A stretch of DNA of 64,000 nt from AP-15 sp963795485 (lineage in GTDB: Bacteria; Pseudomonadota; Alphaproteobacteria; ATCC43930; CGMCC-115725), in contig CAWCIL010000008.1 in assembly GCA_963795485.1 (NCBI GenBank), forward strand, positions 496,001 to 560,000, written 5' to 3'. Position numbers and translations under genes: made by a program. The notes below the pieces were generated by a model that made no database searches, had not been told where the DNA came from, and saw only the letters and a list, made by a program, of their open reading frames with translations. Of the stretch, positions 20,175 through 29,899 are shown in pieces (within the stretch, counting starts at the first letter, position 1; each line of letters begins with the position of its first letter).

Positions 20175-20369
20175 GCCAACGCTGACTTTCGGGGACCTGG
20201 CCCAAACCGCCCGCGGCGCAACCGCGCCGGCTCGGCGCTACCCGAGGTGACCGCGCCGAGACAGGACCGCCAGGGCGCGGCGTTATAGGCCGAAGTTTCG
20301 CCCGGACGCCAGCAAATCGACAGCGCCGGGCAGGTCCGATCGAGTCCCGGCCCGATCCGGTAGGCCGGT

Positions 20370-20832
20370 TCAGCGCTGGTAGGTGCCGGTCAACGTCGGT
20401 CTGCTGGATGACGTAGGGCTGTGCCGCCTGCAGCACCTCCGAGGCGGTCGCCGACGCTGGCAGATCGAGGCTCGGCCGGCTGATCGCGAGCAGGCGGAAG
20501 CGATAATGGTGCGCCGCAGCCCGGTGGCGGGCAGGGTCCGCCATAGCCGAGGCCGCCGAAATCGTTGCGGGTTTGGCGAAAGCCGCCGACCGGGCGGTTC
20601 GGCCCATAGCCCGCGGCAAGCCCATGCGCGCCGGGCGGAATGTCGAAGACGGTCCAATGGCGAAAGGTGCCCGATGGCGCATCCGGGTCCTCGACGACGA
20701 GGACGAGGCTCCTGGTGCCGGCCGGCTCGCCGGACCAGGCGAGGGCGGCGAGATGTCGGCGCCGTTGCAGGTATATTCCGACGGGATCGCGCCGCCGGGC
20801 GCAAATGCCGGGCTCGCGAGCATCAGAGGCAT
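20370..20832 (-). CDS. YbhB/YbcL family (PEBP, Raf kinase inhibitor-like) protein, two frameshifts
   Basis: Phosphatidylethanolamine-binding-protein fold: begins MPLMLASPAFAPGGAIPSEY, then NGADISPPLAWSG, VVEDPDAPSGTFRHWTVFDIPP, the GPNRPVGGFRQTRNDFGGLGYGGPCPP ligand-pocket signature, and HHYRFRLLAI. Frame changes near 20765 and 20490 must be bridged. The corrected end is TDVDRHLPALNR or TLTGTYQR at 20370. Bacterial members have no firm function. Confidence 0.83.
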
Positions 20833-20921
20833 CGCCGTCTCCCGGTTGCCGGGGCCGGACTCTAGCGATAAACGACGTAGATCGCGGCTCCAGCCGGACC
20901 GCCCTTCGGAGAACGAGAGCG

Positions 20922-21612
20922 ATGAGCGAACCGGGTTTCCGCAGCGGGATGCTGGTGTTTCCCAACCTGACCCAGCTCGACCTGACCGGCCCTTACGAGG
21001 TGCTGTCCCGGCTGCCCGGCAGCGAGACCCTGCTGCTGTGGAAGGATTTGCAGCCGGTGCGCACCGAGCATGGGCTCGCGATCCTGCCGATGGCGACATT
21101 TGCCGAATGTCCGCCGCTCGACCTGGTGCTGGTGCCCGGCGGACCCGGCATCAATCCATTGCTCGAAGACGCGGAGGTGCTGGCGTTTTTGCGCCATGCC
21201 GCGGCGCAGGCGCGCTATGTCGTCAGCATCTGCACCGGCGCGCTGGTGCTGGGCGCCGCCGGGCTGCTGCGCGGGCGGCGCGCTGCGACCCACTGGATGT
21301 CGCGCGAGTTTGTTGCCGCGTTCGGCGCCGAGCCGGTGGCCGAGCGGGTCGTCCGCGACGGCAATCTCTTTACCGGCGGCGGCGTGACCGCCGGCATCGA
21401 CGTGGCGCTGAGCGTCGCCGCCGAGATCGCCGGCCGCGCCGCGGCCGAGGCGATCCAGCTGGCGATCGAATACGATCCGGACCCGCCCTTCGCTTCGGGC
21501 TCGCCCGAGACGGCCGACCCGGCGGTTCTCGCCGCAGGTGCTGGCCCGCGCCGAACCGCGCCAGCGCGACCGCGCCGAGCGCGTCGCCCGCGCCGCCGCG
21601 GCGCTCGGGTGA
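20922..21612 (+). CDS. DJ-1/PfpI family protein (isonitrile hydratase-like), one frameshift
   Basis: Class I glutamine-amidotransferase-like fold. LTQLDLTGPYEVLSRLPG contains the conserved Glu, VLVPGGPGI follows, and SICTGALVLGAAGLL holds the nucleophile Cys at the elbow, with ATHW after it. This arrangement is that of isonitrile hydratase (InhA)-like enzymes that convert isonitriles to N-formamides. That is interesting beside the acetamidase/formamidase-family gene that follows. An extra base at about 21532 shifts the end; corrected, the gene stops at 21610-21612. Confidence 0.85.
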
Positions 21613-21699
21613 AGGAAACGGAACCCCGCGCGCTTCGCTTGTCACCGGCAGTGGCTTGTGCATAGCCTCGATCGTCGGATGGCGGGCCGGGAGGGCGGC

Positions 21700-22808
21700 A
21701 TGAAAAGCATCACGGTCGATTACCAGAAGCGCCTCGCCGAGGAGCCGGAGAAGGGCCACAACCGCTGGCACGAGGCGATCGCACCGGTGGTCGAAGCCGC
21801 ACTCGGCGAAGAGGTCGAGATCGAGACCCGCGACGCCTTCGACGGCCAGATCACCGCGGCGACCACGGCCGAGGATCTGCGGCGCTGCGACCTCAATCTC
21901 GTCCATCCGCTGACCGGTCCGGTCTTTGTCGCCGGCGCGGCGCCGGGCGATCTGCTCGAAGTCGAGATCCGCGACATGAAGCCGGCGTCCTTTGCCTACA
22001 CCGTCCAGGTGCCGGGCTTCGGCTTTCTGCGCGACGCCTTTCCCGAGCCCTACATCGCCAAATGGACGATCAAGGACGGCTTTGCCGAATCCGCCGACCT
22101 GCCCGGCGTGCGCATCCCCGACGGCTCGTTTGTCGGCGTGATCGGCGTCGCCCCGTCACGCGAATTGCGCGAGAAGGTGCAGCGCCGCGAAGCCGAGCTC
22201 GCCGCCCGCGGCGGCGTGGCATTGCCGCCGGAAGCGCAGGGCGCGGTGCCGGGCGGGGCGATCGGCGCCGAGGCGCTTGCGCACGATCCCGCCGCGCGAA
22301 AACGGCGGCAACCTCGACATCAAGCAATTGAGCAAGGGTGCGCGGCTGATGCTGCCGGTGTTCGTCGAGGGTGCCTTGTTCTCGGTCGGCGACGCGCATT
22401 TCGCGCAGGGCGACGGCGAGGCCTGCGGCACCGCGATCGAGATGTGCGGCTCGATCCTGGTGCGCTTTTCCTTGCACAAGGGCGAGGCGCAGCGGCGCGG
22501 CATCCGCTTTCCGCGCTTTGCCCGCGACGACTATTATTTCCCGCCCGAGCTTGGCGGCGCCCAAGCGTTTTCTGGCGACGACCGGAATGTCGGTGCGCGA
22601 CGACGGCATCAACGAGAGCGAGGACGCCACGCTCAGCGCGAAGAACGCGCTGCTGTCGATGATCGACCTCCTGGTCGAGCGCGGCTGGAGCCGGCAGCAG
22701 GCCTATGCGATCTGCTCGGTCGCGGTCGACCTGAAGCTCAGCGAACTGGTCGACGTGCCGAACATCGTCGTCAGCGCCTTCCTGCCGCTCGACATCTTCG
22801 GCAAGTAA
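21700..22808 (+). CDS. acetamidase/formamidase family protein, two frameshifts
   Basis: FmdA/AmdA family hydrolase of short amides, about 370 aa. Visible: HNRWHEAIAPVVEAALGEEVEI, NLVHPLTGPVFVAGAAPGDLLEVEI, the PPRENGGNLDIKQLSKGARLMLPVFVEGALFSVGD active-site region, and FAQGDGE. Frame changes near 22290 and 22560. The ATG at 21700 has gggaggg upstream. If the preceding DJ-1 protein is an isonitrile hydratase, the two could act in sequence (isonitrile to formamide to amine plus formate); this is inference. A second, distinct FmdA is at 54055-55281. Confidence 0.83.
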
Positions 22809-22831
22809 CCACCGGCCCGCCCACGCCACAC

Positions 22832-23464
22832 ATGCGTGAAGATCCTAGCCCTGCCGAAACCGAGGAGGAGGTCAACCGCCGCCACAACGAAAAGATGGCC
22901 CGGCGCAAGGCCGCGCGCGACCGCATGCTGGCGACCAAAACGCAAGAGCGCGGGCTGTTGATCGTCCACACCGGGACCGGCAAGGGCAAATCGACCGCCG
23001 CGTTCGGTCTGGTGCTGCGCTGTCTCGGCCACGGCATGCGGGTCGGCATCGTCCAGTTCGTCAAGGGCGTATGGGGCACCGGCGAGCGGGTGGCGCTCGA
23101 ACGCTTTGGCGACCTGGTAACCTGCCGGGCGATGGGCGAGGGGTTTACCTGGGACACCCAGGACCGCGCCCGCGACATCGCCGCCGCCCGCGCCGCCTGG
23201 GAAGCGGCAAAGGCGATGATCGCCGACCCGTCCTATCGCCTCGTGCTGCTCGACGAGCTGAACATCGTGCTGCGCTACGACTACCTGCCGCTCGACGAAG
23301 TGGTGGCGGCGCTGACGGCAAAGCCGCGCGACCTGCACGTCGTCGTCACCGGCCGCAACGCCAAGCCCGAGCTGATCGCCGCCGCTGACCTCGTGACCGA
23401 AATGACCCTCGTCAAGCACCCCTTCCGCGCCGGGGTCAAAGCCCAGCCCGGCATCGAATTCTGA
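22832..23464 (+). CDS. cobO: cob(I)yrinic acid a,c-diamide adenosyltransferase (CobO/BtuR)
   Basis: 210 aa, complete. P-loop HTGTGKGKSTAAFGL, then GIVQFVKG, the EGFTWDTQD motif, and VLLDELNIVLRYDYL. Adenosylates the cobalt of corrinoids in the cytoplasm during cobalamin synthesis or salvage. N-terminal basic extension RRHNEKMARRKAARDRM is typical of CobO. Followed by cobQ, with a repeat between them; cobD lies convergent just after. Confidence 0.94.
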   Translation: MREDPSPAETEEEVNRRHNEKMARRKAARDRMLATKTQERGLLIVHTGTGKGKSTAAFGLVLRCLGHGMRVGIVQFVKGVWGTGERVALERFGDLVTCRAMGEGFTWDTQDRARDIAAARAAWEAAKAMIADPSYRLVLLDELNIVLRYDYLPLDEVVAALTAKPRDLHVVVTGRNAKPELIAAADLVTEMTLVKHPFRAGVKAQPGIEF

Positions 23465-23470
23465 TGCCAA

Positions 23471-23559
23471 TGTCATTGCGAGCGCAGCGCGAAGCAATCT
23501 CCTCGGGATCGGGCGCGGTGCGTCGAGATTGCGTCGTCGCCCTGCTCCTCGCAATGACG
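23471..23559. repeat. dispersed palindromic repeat, type C (CHCERSEAIS class)
   Basis: Inverted ends: tgtcattgcgagcgcagcgc on the left, gctcctcgcaatgacg on the right. It lies in the 120-bp gap between cobO and cobQ and begins 9 bp after the cobO stop. Related copy at 49599-49687 between ureE and ureC. Confidence 0.75.
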
Positions 23560-23583
23560 CGGCGGAGCGTCAAGAGCCTGGTC

Positions 23584-25160
23584 GTGACCCGCGCGCTGAT
23601 GCTGCAAGGGACCGGGTCGGATGTCGGCAAATCCCTGCTGCTGGCGGGGATGGCGCGCGCCTTTACCCGGCGCGGAATGAAGGTGCGGCCGTTCAAGCCG
23701 CAGAACATGTCGAACAACGCCGCGGTCACCGCCGATGGCGGCGAGATCGGCCGCGCGCAGGCGTTGCAGGCGCGCGCCTGCGGCGTCGCACCCGTGACCG
23801 ACATGAACCCGGTGCTGCTGAAGCCGCAATCAGAGAGCGGCGCGCAAATCGTGCTCGAGCGGCCAGGTCTGGGGCAGCGCCTCGGCGGCGGAGTACCGAC
23901 GCATGGCGCCGGGCCTGCTGCCTGCGGTGCTCGCCGCCTTCGCGAGGCTCGGCGACGGCGCCGATCTCGTCCTCGTCGAGGGGGCCGGCAGCCCGGCCGA
24001 GGTCAACCTGCGCAAGGGCGACATCGCCAATATGGGCTTTGCCGAGGCGGCCGTGGTGCCGGTGGTGCTGATCGGCGACATCGAGCGCGGCGGCGTAATC
24101 GCCCAGCTGGTCGGCACCTGCGCGCTGCTGTCGGACAGCGAGCGGGCATTGCTCGCCGGCTACATCGTCAACAAGTTCCGCGGCGACATCCGGCTGTTCG
24201 ACGGCGGCATCGCCGCGATCGGCGCGCGCACCGGGCTGCGCTCGTTCGGGGTGGTGCCGTTCTTTCCGCGGCCGCCGAGCTGTTGCCGGCGGAAGATTCG
24301 CTGGCCCTCGCCCCGTCGAAACCCTCACCCCCTGCCGAGCGGGCAGGGTGAGGCGCCTCTCCCGCAGCGCGGGCGATCGCCTCACCCGACCTCTCCCGAA
24401 GGGGGCGAGGGAGATCGGCGTCGGCGATCCGTCAAAATCGCCGTGCCGGTACTGCCGCGGATCGCCAATTTCGACGATCTCGACCCGCTGCGCGCCGAGC
24501 CGGGGGTCGAGCTGGTCATGGTCCGGCCCGGCCGGCCATTGCCGCGCGACGCGGCACTGGTGATCCTGCCGGGCTCGAAGGCGACGCTCGCCGATCTCGA
24601 ATTCCTGCGCCGCGAGGGCTGGGACATCGACATCCTCGCCCATCGCCGGCAGGGCGGGCGAATCCTCGGCCTGTGCGGCGGCTATCAGATGCTCGGGCGC
24701 ACGATCGCCGATCCGCTGGGCGTGGAAGGGCGCCGGGCGACCGCTGCCGGGGCTCGGGCTGCTCGACATCGATACGGTGCTGGGCGCCGACAAGCGGCTG
24801 CGATCGGTCGGCGGCGTCGAGCTCGCCACCGGGATGCCGGTCGCCGGCTACGAGATGCATCTCGGGGAGACGACCGGGCCGGGGCTGGAGCGGCCGATGC
24901 TGAGGCTGGCGGGCCGCGGCGACGGTGCGGTCAGCGCCGATGGCCTCGTCGCCGGCTGCTATCTGCACGGCCTCTTCGCCGGCGATCGCGTTCCGCCGCA
25001 GCTTTCTGGCACGGCTCGGCGCCGCTTCCGGCGATTTCGCCTATGAAGCATCAGGTCGAGGCCACTCTCGACGCCCTCGCCGACCATCTCGAACGGCATC
25101 TCGATCTTGTCGGCGCTGCTCGCCGCGGCGCGGCCGCCCCGGCTTACATCAGCAGGCTGA
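23584..25160 (+). CDS. cobQ: cobyric acid synthase CobQ, several frameshifts and an inserted repeat
   Basis: Glutamine-dependent amidation of adenosylcobyrinate a,c-diamide at four carboxamides. The dethiobiotin-synthetase-like N-domain starts at GTG 23584 (TRALMLQGTGSDVGKS), followed by VRPFKPQNMSNNAAV, IVEGAG-type VLVEGAGSPAEVNL and NKFRGD. The glutaminase domain has KIAVPVLPRIANFDDLDPL, ILPGSKAT, the nucleophile in ILGLCGGYQMLG, and GYEMHLGET. Frame changes near 23862, 24265, 24740, 25010 and 25100. A palindromic repeat at 24321-24416 sits between the two domains. The corrected end DLSALLAAARPPRL runs to 25160, overlapping cobD convergently. Confidence 0.87.
24321..24416. repeat. palindromic repeat inserted inside cobQ (type D)
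   Basis: ccctcaccccctgccgagcg, then gggcagggtgagg, then gcctcacccgacctctcccg and aagggggcgaggg form nested inverted repeats. The element separates LPAEDSLALAP from VKIAVPVLPRIANFD, so it lies in the CobQ interdomain linker, adding about 30 codons. Related sequence is found at 31898-31983, 56265-56308 and near 49061-49100. Confidence 0.65.
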
Positions 25161-26140
25161 AATGGGCGGCGAGCCAAGCGCCCAGCACCAGGCCGCCTTC
25201 GAGCAGGCAGGCGAGCTTGTAGAGGCCGAGCGCGCGGGCGATGTCCGAGGTCGCCGCCCGCGCCGTGCCCTCGCCGACCCACGGATCGACGACCACGCCC
25301 TCGGGGTAGTGCCGCGGCCCGGCCAGCGCCAGACCGAGCGCGCCCGGCCATCGCCCCTTCGGGCCAGCCGGCATTCGGCGAGCGGTGCTTGCGCGGCGTC
25401 GCGCAGCATGATCGCCAGCGCCCGGCCGGGGCGGCCCTTTTCGGCGAACAGCGCCGCGGCGGCGATCAGCAGCCCGCTGATCCGCGCCGGGACCAGATTG
25501 GCGAGGTCGTCGAAGCGGGCCGCGGCCCAGCCAAAGCGCGATAATGCGGCGTCCGGTGCCCGATCATGCTGTCGAGCGTGTTCGCCATCTTGTAGGCGAA
25601 GAGGCCCGGCAGGCCGAGCAGCAGATACCAGAACACCGGGGCCACGACCCCGTCGCTGAAATTCTCGGCCAGGCTCTCGATCGCGGCGCGGGCCACGCCA
25701 TGAGCGTCGAGGCTCCTCGGGTCGCGGCCGACGATGTGCCGCACCGCCTCGCGCCCGGCCGCGAGCCCGCCCCGATCGAGCGCGTGGGCGACCTCGGCGA
25801 CATGCTCGAACAGGCTGCGCTGAGCGACCAGCACCGCGATCAGCAGGATCTCGACCGCCGCGCCGACGAGGCTGCCGCGGCACAGAAGCTCGATCGCCAG
25901 GCCGAGCGCGCCGGCGAGGCCGACCAGCGCGAGCACGGTGAGAATGCCGCGAATCCGGCGCGCGGCTTCGCTGCGGATCTCGCGGTTGAGCTTGCGGTCG
26001 AAAAACGCGACGGCGCGGCCGGCCAGCACGACCGGGTGGGGGACGCGGCTGAAGATCGCCGGCATGTCGCCGAGCCACGCATCGACGGCGAGGCCGGCCA
26101 CGAGCAGCAGCAGCGGATTGGCGTCGACGGCCGGCATCAT
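25144..26140 (-). CDS. cobD: adenosylcobinamide-phosphate synthase (CobD/CbiB), two frameshifts
   Basis: Integral membrane enzyme attaching aminopropanol (phosphate) to adenosylcobyric acid. Visible: LLLVAGLAVDAWLGDMP, PHPVVLAGRAVAFFDRKLN, the conserved DHAVARAAIESLAENFSDGVVAPVFWYL-type region (HGVARAAIESLAENFSDGVV), GLFAYKMANTLDSMIGHR, and the C-terminal PEGVVVDPWVGEG. Frame changes near 25540 and 25370. The C-terminus overlaps the cobQ end by about 17 bp on the opposite strand. ATG at 26140 or 26137. Confidence 0.87.
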
Positions 26141-26254
26141 CGCGGCGGCAGTCTCGGCCGCGGCCGGCGGAGGGTCAACCGATGACCGGAGGGTGCGGAC
26201 ACCGATCGGCAGCGCTGCGTCGGCGCGAACCTGCGGCAGTCCTCGGCGGCTGAA

Positions 26255-27124
26255 ATGTTCGACAGCTTTGTCGATCGTCGATTGGAGCGCGGCGAACCTG
26301 CCGCAGATCGGGCCGCGACAGCATCTGGATCTGCTGGCAGGCGCCGCGGCGGTGAGCGAAAGCTGGTCAACCCGCCGACCCGGCATGCAGCGAAGGCGCT
26401 GATCGCCGACTGGCTGGTGGCGGCGCGGGCGAACGGGACGAGCGGGTCTTGCTCGGGTTTCGATTTCCCGTTCGGCTATCCCGCCGGGTTCGCCGCCCGG
26501 CTCGGTCTTGCCGGGCCGCCCTGGCGCGCCGTCTGGGACGAGATCGCCGGCCTCGTCAGCGATGACGAGGACAACCGCAACAATCGCTTCGATGTCGCCG
26601 AAGCCTTGAACCGGCGCGTCTCGGGCGGGGCGTTTCCGTTCTGGGGCTGCCCCGCCGGCGCCGCTCAGAACCCATCTCGCGCCGCAGGCATCACCGCCGT
26701 CACGACAGCGACGGGCTGGCCGAACGCCGGCTGGTCGATCTCTATGTTCCGAGCGCGCAGCCCTGCTGGAAGCTGTTGGGCGCCGGCTCGGTCGGCGGCC
26801 AGGCCTTGACCGGCATCCCGGTGGTGCGGGCCCTGCGCGACGATCCGCGCTGGGCCGGCAGGCGCAGGTCTGGCCGTTCGAGACCGGTCTTCGCGCACCC
26901 GCTGACGACGCCCGGTCGTCATCGCCGAAATCTATCCGTCGTTGTGGGCGGTGTCCCGGCGCCGGGCGAGCCCAAGGACCGGGCCCAAGTCCGCACCGTC
27001 GCCCGATTTCTCGCCGAGCGCGACGGCGCCGGGGAACTCGCAGCCTTGTTCGCCGGCGACCCCGGCCTGTCGCCCGCGGACCGCTGGCGGATCGAGACCG
27101 AAGAAGCGTGGACTTTGGGCGTGA
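26255..27124 (+). CDS. unrecognised conserved protein beside cobD, several frameshifts
   Basis: About 290 aa after correction. Recognisable conserved-looking pieces: MFDSF then (shifted) IVDWSAANLPQIGP, LVNPPTRHAAKALIADWL, LGFDFPFGYPAGFAARLGL, NNRFDVAEALNRRVSGGAFPFWGCP, the piece LLGAGSVGGQALTGIP, KDRAQVRTVARFLAERD and ETEEAWTLG. The acidic VDWSAAN and GFDFPFGYP elements recall the DUF429-like nuclease fold, but no assignment is certain. Divergent from cobD, which suggests but does not prove a link to cobalamin. At least four indels; the 3' end is approximate. Confidence 0.6.
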
Positions 27125-27256
27125 CCGCGGCCCGACAGCGGCCGATCGGCGGCGCCTCACCCGATAGCGGAGCAGCCATCGGCGACGACGGAGCTGTTGC
27201 CGGCCGTCCCCAAGAGAACGGCAATAATCATCGGAGGATCATCGGGGAGGGGCGTC

Positions 27257-27869
27257 GTGGAGCCAGGCCAAGACCGGCGCATATTGTTCCTGTTCCGCCA
27301 CGGCGAAACCGATTGGAACCGCGAGGGGCGGCTGCAAGGGCACACGGATACCCCGCTCAACCCGACCGGGCTCGTCCAGGCCGAGGCGCTGGCGCGGCGG
27401 CTGCGCCCGCACCGGCTCGACGCGGTGCTGTCGAGCGATCTGTCGCGGGCGCTGACCACCGGGCGGATCATCGCCGAAGCGCTGGGCCTGCCGCTGACCA
27501 GCGATCCGGGCCTGCGCGAGACCAGTGTCGGCGAGGCGGAGGGACTGATCTGGGCGGACGCCAAGGCCCGCTTCGGCGAGGAGTTGACCGAGCGCTGGTA
27601 CGACGGCGACACCGCGTTTCCCGGAGGAGAAACCGGCCTCGCCACCGTTGACGCGCGGGCTGGCGGCATTGCGGCGGTTCGCCGCTCGCGCCATCCTTAT
27701 CGGCGGATCGGCGTATCCACCCATGGCGCGATGCTGCGCCAGCTGGTCAGGCACGCGCTGCCGCCCGGCAGCCCGCCGGTCAGAGCGCCCAACACCGCCC
27801 TCTTCATCGTGCGATTACGAGCCGGCGGCAGACCGGCTGGCCGTCCTCGCCGAGGAAGAGCTCGGCTGA
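27257..27869 (+). CDS. histidine phosphatase family protein, frameshifted
   Basis: Phosphoglycerate-mutase-like phosphatase: LFLFRHGETDWNREGRLQG holds the RHG catalytic motif, LSSDLSRALTTG holds the second Arg, RETSVGEAEGL the Glu, and STHGAMLRQLV the second His. Starts at GTG 27257 behind a ggggaggg ribosome site. Two shifts near 27645 and 27700 join the last part (DYEPAADRLAVLAEEELG) so that it ends at 27869. Could be alpha-ribazole phosphatase (CobC) given the neighbouring cob genes, or a generic phosphatase. Confidence 0.78.
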
Positions 27870-27872
27870 CCC

Positions 27873-28777
27873 TCAGAACGGGCGGTCGCCTTTGATTTGC
27901 GAGCGGTGCATCAGCCGGCGGCTCATCGGGTCGAACTCGTCGCGGCGGTGCATGACGCAGCGATTGTCCCACAGCACGAGATCGCCGACCCGCCATTGCT
28001 GATACCAGGTCAGCTCCGGCCGGGTGGCGTGCGCCCACAGCGCGTCGAGCAGTTTTTCGCTGGCGTCGAGATCGAGTCCCTGGATGTAGGCGTTGCGCCG
28101 GCGGCCGAGGAACAATGCCTTATGCCCGGTCACCGGATGGGTGCGGACGATCGGGTGGTCGGCGCCGGGAGCCTGGCGCGGATCGGTCACCTCGCTCATC
28201 CCGCGGCGCAATTCGCCGGCGCTGTTGCGGCTCGAATCGTGACGGCACAGACGGCCCTCGATCCCCTGCCGCAGCTCCGCGGGCAGCGTGTCGTAGGCCC
28301 GGTACATGTTGGTAAAGCCGGTGTCGCCGCCCGCCGGCGGCACTTCGAGCGCGTAGAGCGCGCTGCCGATCGGCGGCTCGGGGTTGTACGACATGTCGGT
28401 GTGCCAGATCGCCTCGTAGGCGCCGAGCGCGCCGATCGCGACGCCGTTCTCGACGATGTTGGAGATGACCGAGATGTAGCGGTGGCCTTCCTCGGCGGTA
28501 TCGACATAGCGGTCCTCGCCCGGGACCTTGGCGCGGGCGGCGGCAATGACCGGGGCGAAATCGAGCTCGCCGAACAACGCGCTGAAATGCATCAGCCGGT
28601 CGTCGTCGAGGTGCTGGCCGCGAAAGCGCAATACCAGATGGTCCGACCACGCTTCTTTGATCGCCGCGACCGTCGCCGGCGACAATTCCTGCGCCAGATC
28701 GACCCCCTCGATGTCGGCGCCGAGTGCGGCACCCGTCGGCCGCACCGGATCCGTTGCCGGTCCAAAACCTCGGTCAT
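27873..28777 (-). CDS. TauD/TfdA family Fe(II)/2-oxoglutarate dioxygenase, N-terminal frameshift
   Basis: About 300 aa. The facial triad is visible: IWHTDMSYNPEPP gives His and Asp, and MHRSQIKGDRP near the end gives the distal His and the oxoglutarate Arg region. TGFTNMYRAYDTLP is a family signature. The ATG at 28777 (MTEVLDRQRI) is in a frame one base off from the rest (RPTGAALGADIEGVDL), with the break near 28745. Hydroxylates small organic acids, sulfonates or aryloxy acids. Convergent with the phosphatase gene; same strand as two genes upstream. Confidence 0.85.
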
Positions 28778-28813
28778 CTTTCTACTTCCTCCAAGGATCG
28801 CTTTCGACCGTGC

Positions 28814-29863
28814 TCAGCCGCGCGCCAAGGCGTAGATCTGGCTCCCGCCGGGTGGCCGGGGATGGGTAGTCCAGCTGTCGCCGCCGTCGAGGCTCGAATA
28901 GACCTCGCCGCCATTGGTGGCGCACGACATATGCGCCGGCCGGTGCTCGTTGAAGGCGATCTTGAACATCGTGTGCGGCACCGGTGCGCCGACATCGACC
29001 CGTGTCCAGCTGTCGCCGCCGTCGCGGCTGTGCAGCAGTGCGCCCTTGTCGCTCTGAAAGCCGGCGCCGGCCGCCACCCAGAGATGACGCGGGTTACCCG
29101 GCACCTCACGGATGTCACGACAATAGATGTAGCCCTTGGGGTTGAGCGGCTCCAACGGCACGTGCTGCCAGTGGTCGCCGCCGTCGTCGCTGCGGAACAT
29201 GCCGGCGCGGGCGATGCCGAACACGACCCCAGGCCGCCAGCGGCTCGCCAGCACGCCGTGCATATCGACCATGTCGTCGTTGATGTATTGGCCGTGGCTC
29301 AGATTCTCCCAATGCTCGCCGCCGTCCGTCGAGCGGATCGTGCCGCCGACCTCGATCGCGCCGTAGAGGTGGTCGGGCTGGCTGGCGCTGGCGTCGAGCA
29401 TCAAGATTCGCTTCGCCGGGTTGGCGCCGGGAGCGGTGGTGATCTCGGGAAAGCGCACGCTGACCGGCAGTCGGGTCCAGCGCTCGCCGGCATCGTCGCT
29501 CCTATAGATCTCGCAATTCTCGTAGCCGATCAGGATCACGTCGGGATCGTGCGGATGGAACAGCACCGACCAGACCGGCAGGCCGTGGTCGGGCACGTTG
29601 ACCTTTTCCCAATGCTCGCCGCGGTCGGCGCTGCGATAGGGCCCGGATTGCGTGCCCGCGTACACGATCTCGGGCTTCTGCGGATGCACCGCCAGCGCCC
29701 GCACCGCCGGCATCTCGGGCAGCCCGCGCGTGAGCGGCTCCCATTCCTCGCTGCCGTCGGCCATGCGGAACAGGCCGGAATCGACGACGCGGCCGGCCCC
29801 GGTCTCGCCGGCCAATCCCAGATAAATGTATGACGCCTGATCGTTCGCCCGATTGCCGCTCAT
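28814..29863 (-). CDS. BNR/Asp-box beta-propeller protein
   Basis: 349 aa with six Asp-box repeats spaced around the chain: YRSADRGEHWEKV, YRSDDAGERWTRL, IRSTDGGEHWENL, FRSDDGGDHWQHV, LHSRDGGDSWTRV and YSSLDGGDSWTTH. This is a complete propeller of the sialidase/sortilin/photosystem-stability-factor type. No signal peptide is visible, so probably cytoplasmic. No catalytic sialidase residues stand out. Lies between the TauD-like and MaoC-like genes on the same strand with 36-bp gaps, which suggests one operon of unknown pathway. Confidence 0.83.
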   Translation of the reverse strand: MSGNRANDQASYIYLGLAGETGAGRVVDSGLFRMADGSEEWEPLTRGLPEMPAVRALAVHPQKPEIVYAGTQSGPYRSADRGEHWEKVNVPDHGLPVWSVLFHPHDPDVILIGYENCEIYRSDDAGERWTRLPVSVRFPEITTAPGANPAKRILMLDASASQPDHLYGAIEVGGTIRSTDGGEHWENLSHGQYINDDMVDMHGVLASRWRPGVVFGIARAGMFRSDDGGDHWQHVPLEPLNPKGYIYCRDIREVPGNPRHLWVAAGAGFQSDKGALLHSRDGGDSWTRVDVGAPVPHTMFKIAFNEHRPAHMSCATNGGEVYSSLDGGDSWTTHPRPPGGSQIYALARG

Positions 29864-29899
29864 CGCATATTCCTCCTCGCCTGTTGCCGGATTATAGCG

